Shown one piece after another: positions 55,745-64,000 of a stretch of DNA of 64,000 nucleotides. The stretch comes from Rhizomys pruinosus (taxonomy: Eukaryota; Chordata; Mammalia; Rodentia; Spalacidae): assembly GCA_009823505.1 (NCBI GenBank), contig VZQC01013287.1, forward strand, positions 2,110,239 to 2,174,238. The letters are read 5' to 3'. Position numbers and translations under genes: made by a program. The notes beneath the pieces were generated by a model. That model saw nothing but the letters and a program-made list of their open reading frames with translations, ran no database searches and was not told the origin of the DNA. How positions within the stretch are numbered: position 1 is the stretch's first letter; each line of letters begins with the position of its first letter.

Positions 55745-57557
55745 AGACCATCTGATGCATATCTGAAAGTCAGTTGCAGGTAGTAAGTGGCAAGTATGCA
55801 GCTGGCTGTAGTGGCCCCTGAGGAAGGAGGGTTCTGAGGTGCTTGCAAACCGAGGGGGATACCTGATTAACCTTTCGCTGACTCTGAGCCATGTGACTCA
55901 CAGCCAGCCTTCTTAGAGTGATGGCTTTAGAAGAAGATGTTAAATTTAACCTCTGGCGCAATGATAAATTAACAATAAAAAATTCAATGGCTTGGTAATT
56001 ACCAATCACTTTGGACATCGGCAACATTTTTCAGTTCTGTCACTGCGCATTGGCACAAAAGCTTCAGCTGAAATTCTCTCGATCTCCCTCTTTTTAACTT
56101 TGTTTTCATGATGCAGATTAAATCTGCCACCCTATTACTGATTCATTTTCCTAATTTTTCATGTCTGCACCATGCCCCAGCTGCACCAGGCTGATAATTG
56201 TGGAGCCCAGCCCTGATGATTAACATCAGAAGAATTAATTATGCCTGCCATTAAAATTCCGGGTTGCACATGGTGATCAAGAAAAATTAAGTTTCTCTAG
56301 GCCTCTAAATCATTTCACCTTTGCAGGGAAGGATAGCGCCTGGACAGCTAGGCTGCAGCCTGTGTTCCTGAAGAGGTCGGACCCACATGCCCTTTGTGTA
56401 ATTCAACAAACGCTTTCCACTTATTTTTGTCCAGAATTTGGACTAAAAGATTTAGTGCTTAGAAAAATGAAAGAAACCTGAAAGATATTCTTAATCCTTA
56501 ATCCTTTGCTTTGAAAAGGGGGTGGAGAAATAATACTTCTTCAGCAGCCTGGCTGCTGTTTCTGAAGTATCTGTTATACTAATTTGTAGAGAACACAATC
56601 CATGGAGAAAAAGAAACACGCAGCCCTTGGAAATAGCTGATGAAATGAGGGGGGAAAGGGCTCCAGCTTGGCAGTCATTAGAAGTGGGAAGACAGGAAAT
56701 GTTCGTTCAAGTAGACAAAGGCAGTGGCATTTCTTGGAAATAAATTGATGACAGAATAAAAACAGATTCCTCAGATCTTTAGGCTAAATAATAATGAGTA
56801 AAAGAAGCCTGTTGACTGACGCATTTCCAAAATGATCGTTGCGTGAGAAAGCCGAAATGCATTCAGTCTACCCTAAGGTGTGAAATTTACTAGAGCTATA
56901 AAGAGTCAGATGATATGCATTCGTCGTGTTCTTTTTCTACTCTATGTTCCATTTTTAAATTACCATAATAATGTATATTACAAGCATGGCTTTAGAAGAC
57001 TACAAAGGGAGTCGTATTTTGATGAACGAATGTAAATATCTTATACTAAATGGTAAATCTCTCATTCACCTCTATGCAAAGAGTATGCAAAGCTATGCAT
57101 CAAATTGGTTTCATTTATTACATTTAAGAAGTGATATGAGACAACTATTTCAATAGATACTCTTGTTAGTTCTTAGAGGCAGTAAATTTTCAGAGACAAG
57201 TTAACCATATACACGCATTCCAGGTGGGGTAGTGGAGGGGAAGGAGAGCATGGCAGGAACGGTGAAAAGCTCCTAACACGGTGTTAGAAAAATATTAAAG
57301 CCTTGTCTATTTTGAAGATGGTGTACTTTCACAGGAAACCCAAGACTCTGTGATATAACAAAATCTCCAACATAATGATTTAGTACCTTAAGCAGCATAT
57401 CCCTGCTGCTTCTCCAAGAGACTGTCTTTTGTTCTAATTACCCAGGGTCACTTAGGAACACATGTTCACAAACGGCCCTTTCTAAAAGCCAGGCTGACTG
57501 CAAATGTGTGCACCTTCCCAGAAGTTTTCAAAAAGATACTACGAAAGTACAGAAGTT

Positions 57558-57780
57558 GGGGATGGAGAGATGGCTCCATGGTTAAAAGCACTGGCCGCTC
57601 TTGCAAAAGGACCTGGACTCAGTTCCCAGCACCCTCGTGGTGGCTAACGACCATTCATACCTCCAGTACCATGGAATCCGATGCCCTCTTCTGATCTCTG
57701 TGGGCATTGCACAACATGGGTGCACCTACCTGCATGCAGGCAACACATTCGCACACATAAAATAAAATATTTAAAAAATT
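57558..57780 (+). mobile_element. B2 SINE (first of three head-to-tail)
   Basis: GGGGATGGAGAGATGGCTCC to AAATAAAATATTTAAAAAA. Older type, moderately diverged. Confidence 0.92.
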
Positions 57781-57834
57781 TTTAATTGAGATTTTTTTCA
57801 ATAGCAAACAAAAGGTATAAAAAGTGAAGTAGCA

Positions 57835-58062
57835 AGGTGCTAGAGAGACGATGGTTCAGCTGTTAAGACACTGACTGCTTTTATAGAGAGCCCAGGTTGG
57901 ATTCTCAGCATCCACATGGAAGCTAACAACTGTAAGTCCAGTTCCAGGGGGTTTAATGCCCTGTTCTGACCTCCTAGGGTTTTGCATAACATGGGTGTAC
58001 TTACATACATATAGGCAAAACACTCATACATATAAAATAATAATAATAACAATAAATCAACA
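57835..58062 (+). mobile_element. B2 SINE (second of three)
   Basis: GGTGCTAGAGAGACGATGGT to CATATAAAATAATAATAAT. Diverged, with a small insertion in the head. Confidence 0.9.
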
Positions 58063-58094
58063 GTCAAGTTTTGTGTAAAAAAAACAATAAATAA

Positions 58095-58255
58095 GGAGCT
58101 GGAGAGATGGCTCAGTGGTTAAGGGCACTAACTGCTCTTGCAGAAGACCTGGGGGAATTCCACTCTCTCTTCTGACCTCCATGGCATTGCATGACATGAG
58201 CGCACTTACATACATGTAGACAATATACTTGTACACATAAAATAAAAATAGTAAA
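58095..58255 (+). mobile_element. B2 SINE (third of three) with internal deletion
   Basis: GGAGCTGGAGAGATGGCTCA to CACATAAAATAAAAATAG. About 70 bases between CCTGGG and GGAATTCC are missing, removing the B box. The two ends of the gap share GG, compatible with a microhomology deletion. Confidence 0.92.
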
Positions 58256-58338
58256 GGAAATACTTAAAATTATGTAATAATAGAAAAAAAATTTTAAGTG
58301 AAGCAACAAAGAGGGAGGAACAGAAAGAAGAAAGCCTA

Positions 58339-59290
58339 TAAATGCATACATATGTATTTCATGTATGTACCACTATTGTAAGTGCATGCATATGCATTTC
58401 ATATATGTACCACTATTGTAAGTGCATGCATATGTATTTCATGTATGTACCACTATTGTAAGTGCATGCATATGTATTTCATATATGTACCACTATTGTA
58501 AGTGCATGCATATGTATTTCATGTATGTACCACTATTGTAAGTGCATGCATATGTATTTCATATATGTACCACTATTGTAAGTGCATGCATATGCATTTC
58601 ATGTATGTACCACTATTGTAAGTGCATGCCTATGTATTTCATGTATGTACCACTATTGTAAGTGCATGCATATGTATTTCATACATGTACCACTATTGTA
58701 AGTGCATGCATATGTATTTCATATATGTACCACTATTGTAAGTGCATGCATATGTATTTCATATATGTACCACTATTGTAAGTGCATGCATATGTATTTC
58801 ATATATGTACCACTATTGTAAGTGCATGCATATGTATTTCATATATGTACCACTATTGTAATGCATGCATATGTATTTCATGTATGTACCACTATTGTAA
58901 GTGCATGCATATGTATTTCATATATGTACCACTATTGTAAGTGCATGCATATGTATTTCATGTATGTACCACTATTGTAAGTGCATGCATATGTATTTCA
59001 TATATGTACCACTATTGTAAGTGCATACATATGTATTTCATGTATGTACCACTATTGTAAATGCATACATATGTATTTCATATATGTACCACTATTGTAA
59101 GTGCATACATATGCATTTCATATATGTACTACTATTGTAAGTATATGCAGTTGTATTTCATATATGATCACTATTGTAAATGCATACATATGTATCTCAT
59201 ATATGTACCACTATTGTAAGTGCATACATATGTATTTCATATATGTACCACTATTATAAATGCATACATATGTATTTCATATATGATCAC
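58339..59290. repeat. 40-bp minisatellite, about 24 units, with an 80-bp higher order
   Basis: The unit is GTGCATGCATATGTATTTCA followed by TGTATGTACCACTATTGTAA. Units alternate between CATGTATG and CATATATG at the left (units 1-6) and again at about 58860-59060. The middle (58700-58840) is uniform CATATATG. One unit lacks a G at 58861. The right end (59100-59290) is increasingly diverged, for example with TATGATCAC. Confidence 0.97.
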
Positions 59291-59377
59291 CATTGTTTAG
59301 ATTAAGTGTAAAAAGCAACATCTTTCTAATGAGAAAATAATTCAGAATTACAAGAAGTAGCGTAAGAATTAATTGGA

Positions 59378-59513
59378 CTAGTTGGCTTTGATGGTGCATG
59401 CCTTTAATCCCAGCACTCAGGAGACAAAGGCAGGAAAATCTTTGTGAGATCAAGGCCAGCCTGTCCTATACAGCCAGTTTCAGGCTAGATGGATCTACAC
59501 AGAGATTCTGTCT

Positions 59514-59515
<2 letters not shown>
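59378..59515 (+). mobile_element. B1 SINE, diverged
   Basis: GTTGGCTTTGATGGTGCATG to GATTCTGTCTCAAA, followed directly by the AC microsatellite in place of the A-tail. Confidence 0.88.

Positions 59516-59555
<40 letters not shown>
59516..59555. repeat. (AC)n microsatellite at a B1 tail
   Basis: About 40 bases of pure AC where the B1 A-tail would be, a common place for microsatellites to arise. Confidence 0.98.
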
Positions 59556-59557
<2 letters not shown>

Positions 59558-59955
59558 TATACAGCAGCAAAATACCTAATGCTAACCCAAATGGAAGGAA
59601 ATCAAGATGGTGGCTCAAAAGAAATGCCTGGATTGTTCTCTTAGGTAGCAGTAGATGTGGCGGAAAAAGACATTCTCAAGTGCAAGAAACTGTTAGAAAA
59701 TAAGTGAGGCTTCCTGTAACTATACTGAATAATAAGAGTGGGACAAAAAGTTGTAAATATTTCCCACCTGCATTCATTTTTCCTTTCAAATAGACTAATT
59801 TCCTAGTAAATCCTAAATAAATAGACTCATATTTGTAGCAAAGAAAAGAGAGCAATTTGGGCATCATAAATATTAACTTTTGCCTTTGCCTAATGCATCA
59901 TTTCTGGTGTACTGTTGATTTTTGTTACCACTGGTACTGGTGCTACAGGGACATG

Positions 59956-59956
<1 letters not shown>
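59556..59956. other. Unique sequence
   Basis: No gene seen. Confidence 0.4.

Positions 59957-59995
<39 letters not shown>
59957..59995. repeat. (TG)n microsatellite
   Basis: Pure TG run of about 38 bases. Confidence 0.97.
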
Positions 59996-59998
<3 letters not shown>

Positions 59999-60356
59999 TG
60001 TTCTCATGAAATGCATAAAAACAGTGGTGGTGTTCTCTCAATAGGGATGAACTATTGTAGAAATTATCATTATTTCCATTCCTAGTAATCAGCTTACTTT
60101 GTGACTTTGTTAATTTTCTGGTGCTGTTTCATTTGTGGGAAATGCCCACAATGAGCAAATCTATTTATCTAGAACGTAGATTGGTTGTTTTCTAGATCTG
60201 GGATCTATTGGTAATTCGTAATATTGGGTAAAATGTTTGAAGTTATATTGTGGGTAAAAAAATGTTCTAAAGTTGATTTTGATGTGTGATGCGCGCATCT
60301 GTGCATATGCTAAAAATTATACTTTAGTGAATTGTATAGTATGTGAAATCAATCTT
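59996..60356. other. Unique sequence
   Basis: No gene or named repeat. Confidence 0.4.
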
Positions 60357-60510
60357 TTTTGGGGGGGTCTTTTTGAGACAGGTTCCCCCTGTAGCCCCAG
60401 CTGACCTGGAATTTGCTATGTAGATCAAGCTGGCTTTAAACTCATAGAAATCTACCTGCCTCTGCCTCCCAAATGCTCGGATTAAAGGCATGTGCCACCA
60501 TGCCTAGCCA
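60357..60510 (-). mobile_element. B1 SINE, minus orientation, with 12-bp TSD
   Basis: GGGGTCTTTTTGAGACAGG to TGTGCCACCATGCCTAGCC. GAAATCAATCTT (60345-60356) and GAAATAAATCTT (60512-60523) form a TSD with one mismatch. Confidence 0.94.
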
Positions 60511-60618
60511 CGAAATAAATCTTAATAAAGCTATTTTTAAAAAAGAATGAATTGTATATGTAAACAATCCTCTATTTGGGACATTTCTTTCCCCTTTCGA
60601 CAAAAGCAGACATTTCTT

Positions 60619-60789
60619 TCCTTTTTTTTTTTTTTTTTTTTTGGTCTTTTTTTGAGGCAGGGTCTTCCTGTAGCCCCAACTAGCCTAGAACTCACTATGT
60701 AGACCAGGCTGGCCTTGAACTCACAGAGATCCATCTGCTCTGCCTCCTGAATACTGGGATTAAAGGCATATGCCATCATACCTGGCTGT
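60619..60789 (-). mobile_element. B1 SINE, minus orientation, with 13-bp TSD
   Basis: T-run, GGTCTTTTTTTGAGGCAGGG to TATGCCATCATACCTGGC. GCAGACATTTCTT (60606-60618) and GCAGCCATTTCTT (60790-60802) form a TSD with one mismatch. Confidence 0.94.
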
Positions 60790-60802
60790 GCAGCCATTTC
60801 TT

Positions 60803-61200
60803 GATGAGCAAATATTATTGGCCACCTTCTGTATGACAAGCTTCGTCCTGGGAGTTGAGGATACAATCAAACAGTCTTGTCCTTGTGGAACTTACATTCT
60901 AGGAAAAGGAGACAGGCAAGAGACAAGCTAATAAATTAATAGAATTGTTTATATCATGGTATAACGCAAAAGAAACAAAACTAGGTGAACTGGTTAGTGT
61001 GAATGGAGGTGATTGGTAAAGACATCTTTGGGCTTAAAATGACAAGAAGTATCAACTAACAGAAAGATGTGGGGATCTACCTACCAACAAAGAGAAGTAC
61101 CTTAGGACATTAACAGGACTGGTGTCTTCAAAAAAAAAAAAAAGATGGCCAGAGGTAGAGTGAGTAGGCTAGCACAAAGTCCTCAGAGGGCATGAGTGTG
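60803..61200 (+). mobile_element. Ancient mammalian interspersed repeat, family unresolved
   Basis: TATTATTGGCCACCTTCTGT, CAATCAAACAGTCTTGTCCT and GGAACTTACATTCTAGG follow the order of an old repeat also seen at about 50600 and 52330. Heavily diverged. Confidence 0.4.
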
Positions 61201-62006
61201 AGATCTTGGCCTGTCAGAGAAGGCCAATGGGCTGAGCAATCACAGTATGTATGTGTATAGCAGGAGAGTAAGTCTGAGAGGAAAGGAGGTGTCTATTCAT
61301 TATGGAAGATTTAGGCACAAACTGGGATGATCTCAGGCAAATTTGCTCACTCAGTGTAAAGACCAAGATTTTACTCTGAAATGCAACAGAAAGTTTGAAA
61401 ATAACCCCTCTAAGGGATCCCCAGAGCCAGTTTTCGGATAGGGAGATTAGGAGTAGAAATGGCACAGGCAGGTGGCAGGTTTGGCGTCTATTAAGAAATC
61501 TAGAGATGCCTCTAGCCACCCCACCACATGGAGGTATGTTACAGAAATCTTTGCTTTCCTCTAATGGCTTAGGGTCAGGTCTCAGACATGAAAAGTATTC
61601 TGCTGAGTCCCCAGGGTGCCATGACATACCATACTGCAGAAATCATTTGGGCTTGGAAAAATTTCAAAGCAGGTGTTGCCAGTCATCTGCTATAACCAGT
61701 ATAAGTGTCAGAAATGCTCTCAAGTATTATCTGCCCAGACCTTGGGAATTCTGTGTTTCCCAGGGGCTCACAAGGCAGAAGGAGCTATAAAATGCATTCC
61801 TAATCAACTGCTTAGAATTGTGCGTTCGGTTTACTGACTTTTGGAGCTTGCCTACCCAAACCAATAATTTTCATCTTACTTGATAATGATGTATAAAGTC
61901 TTTCTGGATCAATACTAGAATGTTATTAAGTTAATGAGGAATATATAGCAACAATAAACCACTTTGCCCTGTGAGGTCCGCCTTGACACAGTATCTAAGA
62001 AATATT
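61201..62006. other. Unique sequence, no gene supported
   Basis: Overlapping frames occur on both strands (61395-61790 plus, 131 residues; 61214-61627 minus, 137 residues). Neither resembles a known protein to me and they largely overlap, so neither is called. Confidence 0.4.
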
Positions 62007-62335
62007 GGGTGGTACTGAGAAGATGTCTCAGTGGGTAACAAACTTGCTGTACAGTATGAAGACCTGAGTTCAGATCTCTAGCATCTCTGTAAAAGCCAAG
62101 CACGGCAGGTGCATCTGTAACTCCAGTGTTGGGACAGTGGGGTAGCTAGAAGGGAGGTGACCCAAGCAGGTCCCAGGGGCTTGCTAGATACCTAGTCTAG
62201 CTGAAATTGTAAGCTCCAGGTTAGTGAGCAACCCTGTCTCACAAAATAACAAGGAAAGCAATAGAGGAAGATACCCAACATCACTCTCTGGCCTCCACAC
62301 AGTCATCCACACATGTGTACATACACAAGGGAAAA
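62007..62335 (+). mobile_element. B3/B4-type SINE
   Basis: GTACTGAGAAGATGTCTCAG, GACCTGAGTTCAGATCTCTA, a middle with GTAAAAGCCAAGCACGGCAG, then CTCTCTGGCCTCCACACAGT and a CACACATGTGTACATACAC tail. Confidence 0.75.
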
Positions 62336-62396
62336 AAAGAAGAGTTGAAAGTGGAGGAGGAGAAAGAAGAGGAGGAGGAGGAGGAGGAGGAAGTGG
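62336..62396. repeat. Purine-rich (GAG)n tract
   Basis: Nearly all purine on the plus strand, ending in GAGGAGGAGGAGGAGG. It directly follows the B3/B4 SINE tail. Confidence 0.93.
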
Positions 62397-62404
62397 AGCA
62401 TTAG

Positions 62405-62556
62405 AGCCTTGGAACTATGTCTGCTGGCACAAGCCTATAAAATCACTAAGAGGCTAAGGCAAGAGGATGAGATAGCCAAGGCCAGCCTGAGCTATATATC
62501 AAATTCAAGGCCAATCTAGGTGATTTTTAGCAAAACCCTGTCTAAAAACAACAATA
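62405..62556 (+). mobile_element. Old B1 (PB1-like) SINE
   Basis: CACTAAGAGGCTAAGGCAAG, then CAAGGCCAGCCTGAGCTATA and CAAAACCCTGTCTAAAAAC. Older-type B1 with A-rich tail. Confidence 0.75.
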
Positions 62557-62563
62557 ATTCTAG

Positions 62564-62695
62564 GCCTGGTGACTAATACCTGTAACCTCAGCATATAGGA
62601 GGCTGAGGCAGGAGGACTGCTATGAATCTGAGGCCAGCCTGGACTACATAATGAGTTCAAGTCCATTCTGAGTTACAACATGAGACTCTGTCTTA
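62564..62695 (+). mobile_element. Old B1 (PB1-like) SINE
   Basis: GCCTGGTGACTAATACCTGT, AGGAGGCTGAGGCAGGAGGA, then ATGAGACTCTGTCTTAAAT. Followed by an AT-rich tail of TATATA words. Confidence 0.8.
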
Positions 62696-62737
62696 AATAT
62701 ATGTATATATCTATATATACATATATAATAAATTTAA

Positions 62738-62811
62738 AGGACTAGGGATGTAACTCAATAGGAGAGTGCTTACTTACCATGTATAAGATCTTGAATTCAA
62801 TCCCTAGAACT
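62738..62811 (+). mobile_element. ID SINE
   Basis: AAGGACTAGGGATGTAACTC, AGAGTGCTTACTTACCATGT, then TTGAATTCAATCCCTAGAAC match the ID element from head to B box. Confidence 0.85.
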
Positions 62812-62914
62812 TATATATATTAATAATAAAGAGAAATGTTGGAGGAATTTCAACTCTAAGAAGCATTTTTAAGACCCCTGAAACTCTTTTGAAAGCAGGT
62901 TAATAACTGTCCTC

Positions 62915-63070
62915 TTTTGTTGAGTACCTGCTTTCCACTAGGCACTTTACCAGAGTTCTCACTTGCTTCCACGATCTAGAACCCTTTACCACAAGTTTGT
63001 AAGGTATGTATATTATTTCCATTTCGCACATAAAGAAGCAGAAGCTCTAGAGAGTTCTATCATTTCTCTT
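62915..63070 (+). mobile_element. MIR-type ancient SINE
   Basis: GTTGAGTACCTGCTTTCCAC, CTAGGCACTTTACCAGAGTT and TATTATTTCCATTTCGCACA then AGAAGCAGAAGCTCTAGAG follow the order of MIR. Confidence 0.6.
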
Positions 63071-63584
63071 AAAGCCATTCTTTCATAAATTTCAGACTAA
63101 AGTCTGAAAACTAGTCTACATATACTCTGAAGTGTGCCTATTTATTAATCTTTACTTTGTTGTTTACAGAAATAGCTAATTCTTCACATGTATAGCACCT
63201 TTGAAAATTCTCTATGAAGATCTAAATAATAATCCAAAGAATGTAGGGCAGGAGTCACCATAACATTCCCACGTCTTCACTCTCTTTGTAGCAATGTCCC
63301 AGATGCCTTGCTTTGTATGTTTCAGTTTACATACACCTGTTCAGGAAGCACCTTCCGGGGGTACTGGAGTCCAGATTTATAACCTGCCCTATGGTATATT
63401 TATGTTTTGTTTTTTTCTTATATCCCATCTCTTTGCACAAAACATTTATGTGCCCAGGTGGTAATCATAAAAACCCAAGAACTTTGGCAAATATGCCAAG
63501 ACTTCATTTAACATTACTGCTAATATGGCCTGTGGCATATTTGTTTTATAAAATAAGGTGTTCTCCTGCCCTTAAGACAAGTCC
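63071..63584. other. Unique sequence
   Basis: No gene supported. A frame starting at 63313 runs through this region into the adjoining SINE. Confidence 0.4.
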
Positions 63585-63862
63585 AGATGTTTTGTGTGTA
63601 TGCGTGTATATACGAATGTGTGCTTGTGCATGTGTGTACGTGTGTGTGTGTTATGTACATGCTCCTGCGGGCGTACATGCACATATATACATTTGTTTGT
63701 GGAGGCCAGAGGTCGAAGTCATGTGTCTTCAGTCTCTCTCCACTTTATTGTTTTTGAAACATCGTCTTTCACTAAACCTGGGGCTTGCTGTTTGGACTAG
63801 ACTAGCTGGCTGTCAGTTCCAGGAATCTTCCTGTCCCCACTGCATGCCTGCCACCCAGAGAC
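63585..63862 (-). mobile_element. B3/B4-type SINE, minus orientation, head missing
   Basis: GTGTGTATGCGTGTATATAC tail, GGAGGCCAGAGGTCGAAGTC, CACTTTATTGTTTTTGAAAC and CTGCATGCCTGCCACCC. The tRNA-like head expected at the right is absent. Confidence 0.75.
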
Positions 63863-64000
63863 CAATTAAATCAAACCAAGGGTGAGGCTAATAATAGATT
63901 TACCTTTTGATTTGTTTGCTTACTGTTTAATTATTTAATCTCTTCCATTATTTAAGTCTCATTACCAAATTGTGGCTAGAACACATTAGACCAATTCTAT

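Larger units (their letters stand above)
52851..57557. promoter_or_regulatory. SINE-free, palindrome-bearing block: candidate conserved non-coding DNA
   Basis: No SINE or recognisable L1 in 4.7 kb, while the rest of the window averages roughly one SINE per 1.4 kb. There is no coding frame of note. Seen directly: the perfect palindrome TTGGTAATTACCAA at 55992-56005; TTCAGCTGAA at 56063-56072; CCGGATCCGG at 55255-55264; an inverted repeat CTGATG/CATCAG around ATTAA at 56213-56229; homeodomain-type cores TTAATTA at 56235-56241 and TAATTAAT at 55004-55011. A regulatory role is inference only. Low repeat tolerance and clustered homeobox and E-box words are typical of developmental enhancers in gene deserts, but no alignment was possible. 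Confidence 0.4.

Noticed and set aside
58339..59290. Regularly spaced repeats that could be mistaken for a CRISPR array
   Set aside because: Repeats are contiguous with no unique spacers. It is a minisatellite in mammalian DNA.
61214..61790. Overlapping 131- and 137-codon frames on opposite strands
   Set aside because: At most one could be real and neither resembles a known protein. No exon signals I trust.
63313..63885. 190-codon open frame
   Set aside because: Its second half is an antisense B3/B4 SINE with a Cys/Val-rich TG-repeat translation. The first half has no similarity.

Overview
The window is mammalian nuclear DNA from a muroid rodent. It is dense in B1 (7SL-derived), B2, B3/B4 and ID SINEs, rodent L1 3' ends and long (CA)n/(CT)n microsatellites, a mixture specific to rodents. 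The B2 consensus here has a CpG-rich tRNA-like head and a distinctive tail, and is not the familiar house mouse or rat form. I cannot name the species. I see no functional protein-coding exon, no rRNA or tRNA gene and no CRISPR array. The interval reads as intergenic or deep intronic sequence.

Layout. 1-703 is a 28-bp minisatellite. 0.7-9.2 kb is mostly unassigned unique sequence with scattered SINEs, a 34-bp minisatellite (4498-5412) and a (CT)33 tract. 9.25-13.2 kb is a stack of L1: a younger L1 inserted into an older L1 and bounded by a 12-bp target-site duplication (TSD). 13.2-24.05 kb is SINE-rich with ancient L1 pieces and a second long-3'UTR L1 end. 24.05-26.9 kb is the only recognisable gene-derived sequence, a 5'-truncated processed pseudogene of Grb2 (part of the SH2 linker, SH2, C-terminal SH3, most of the 3'UTR, A-rich tail, perfect 15-bp TSD). 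27-36 kb alternates unique sequence and SINEs. 36.1-43.5 kb holds three L1 3' regions in minus orientation and an LTR-like piece. A 200-base assembly gap lies at 43568-43767. 43.8-46.4 kb is a SINE split by an L1 that was itself later split by a B2. 47.4-49.4 kb is another L1 end with SINE insertions. 51.4-57.5 kb is the longest SINE-free stretch; it is AT-rich with several perfect palindromes and homeodomain-type cores, and is the best candidate here for conserved non-coding regulatory DNA. 57.5-59.3 kb has three B2s head-to-tail followed by a 40-bp minisatellite. The rest is SINEs, ancient repeats and unique sequence.

There is no pathway to describe. What the window records is retrotransposition: L1 machinery moved B1, B2, L1 and the Grb2 mRNA, many with readable TSDs, so the relative order of several insertions can be inferred. 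The items most worth a second look are the extra ~1.2-kb segment in the 3'UTR of one L1 type, two B2-B1 composites each bounded by a single outer TSD, the Grb2 retrocopy whose frame is still open, and the palindrome-bearing SINE-free block.
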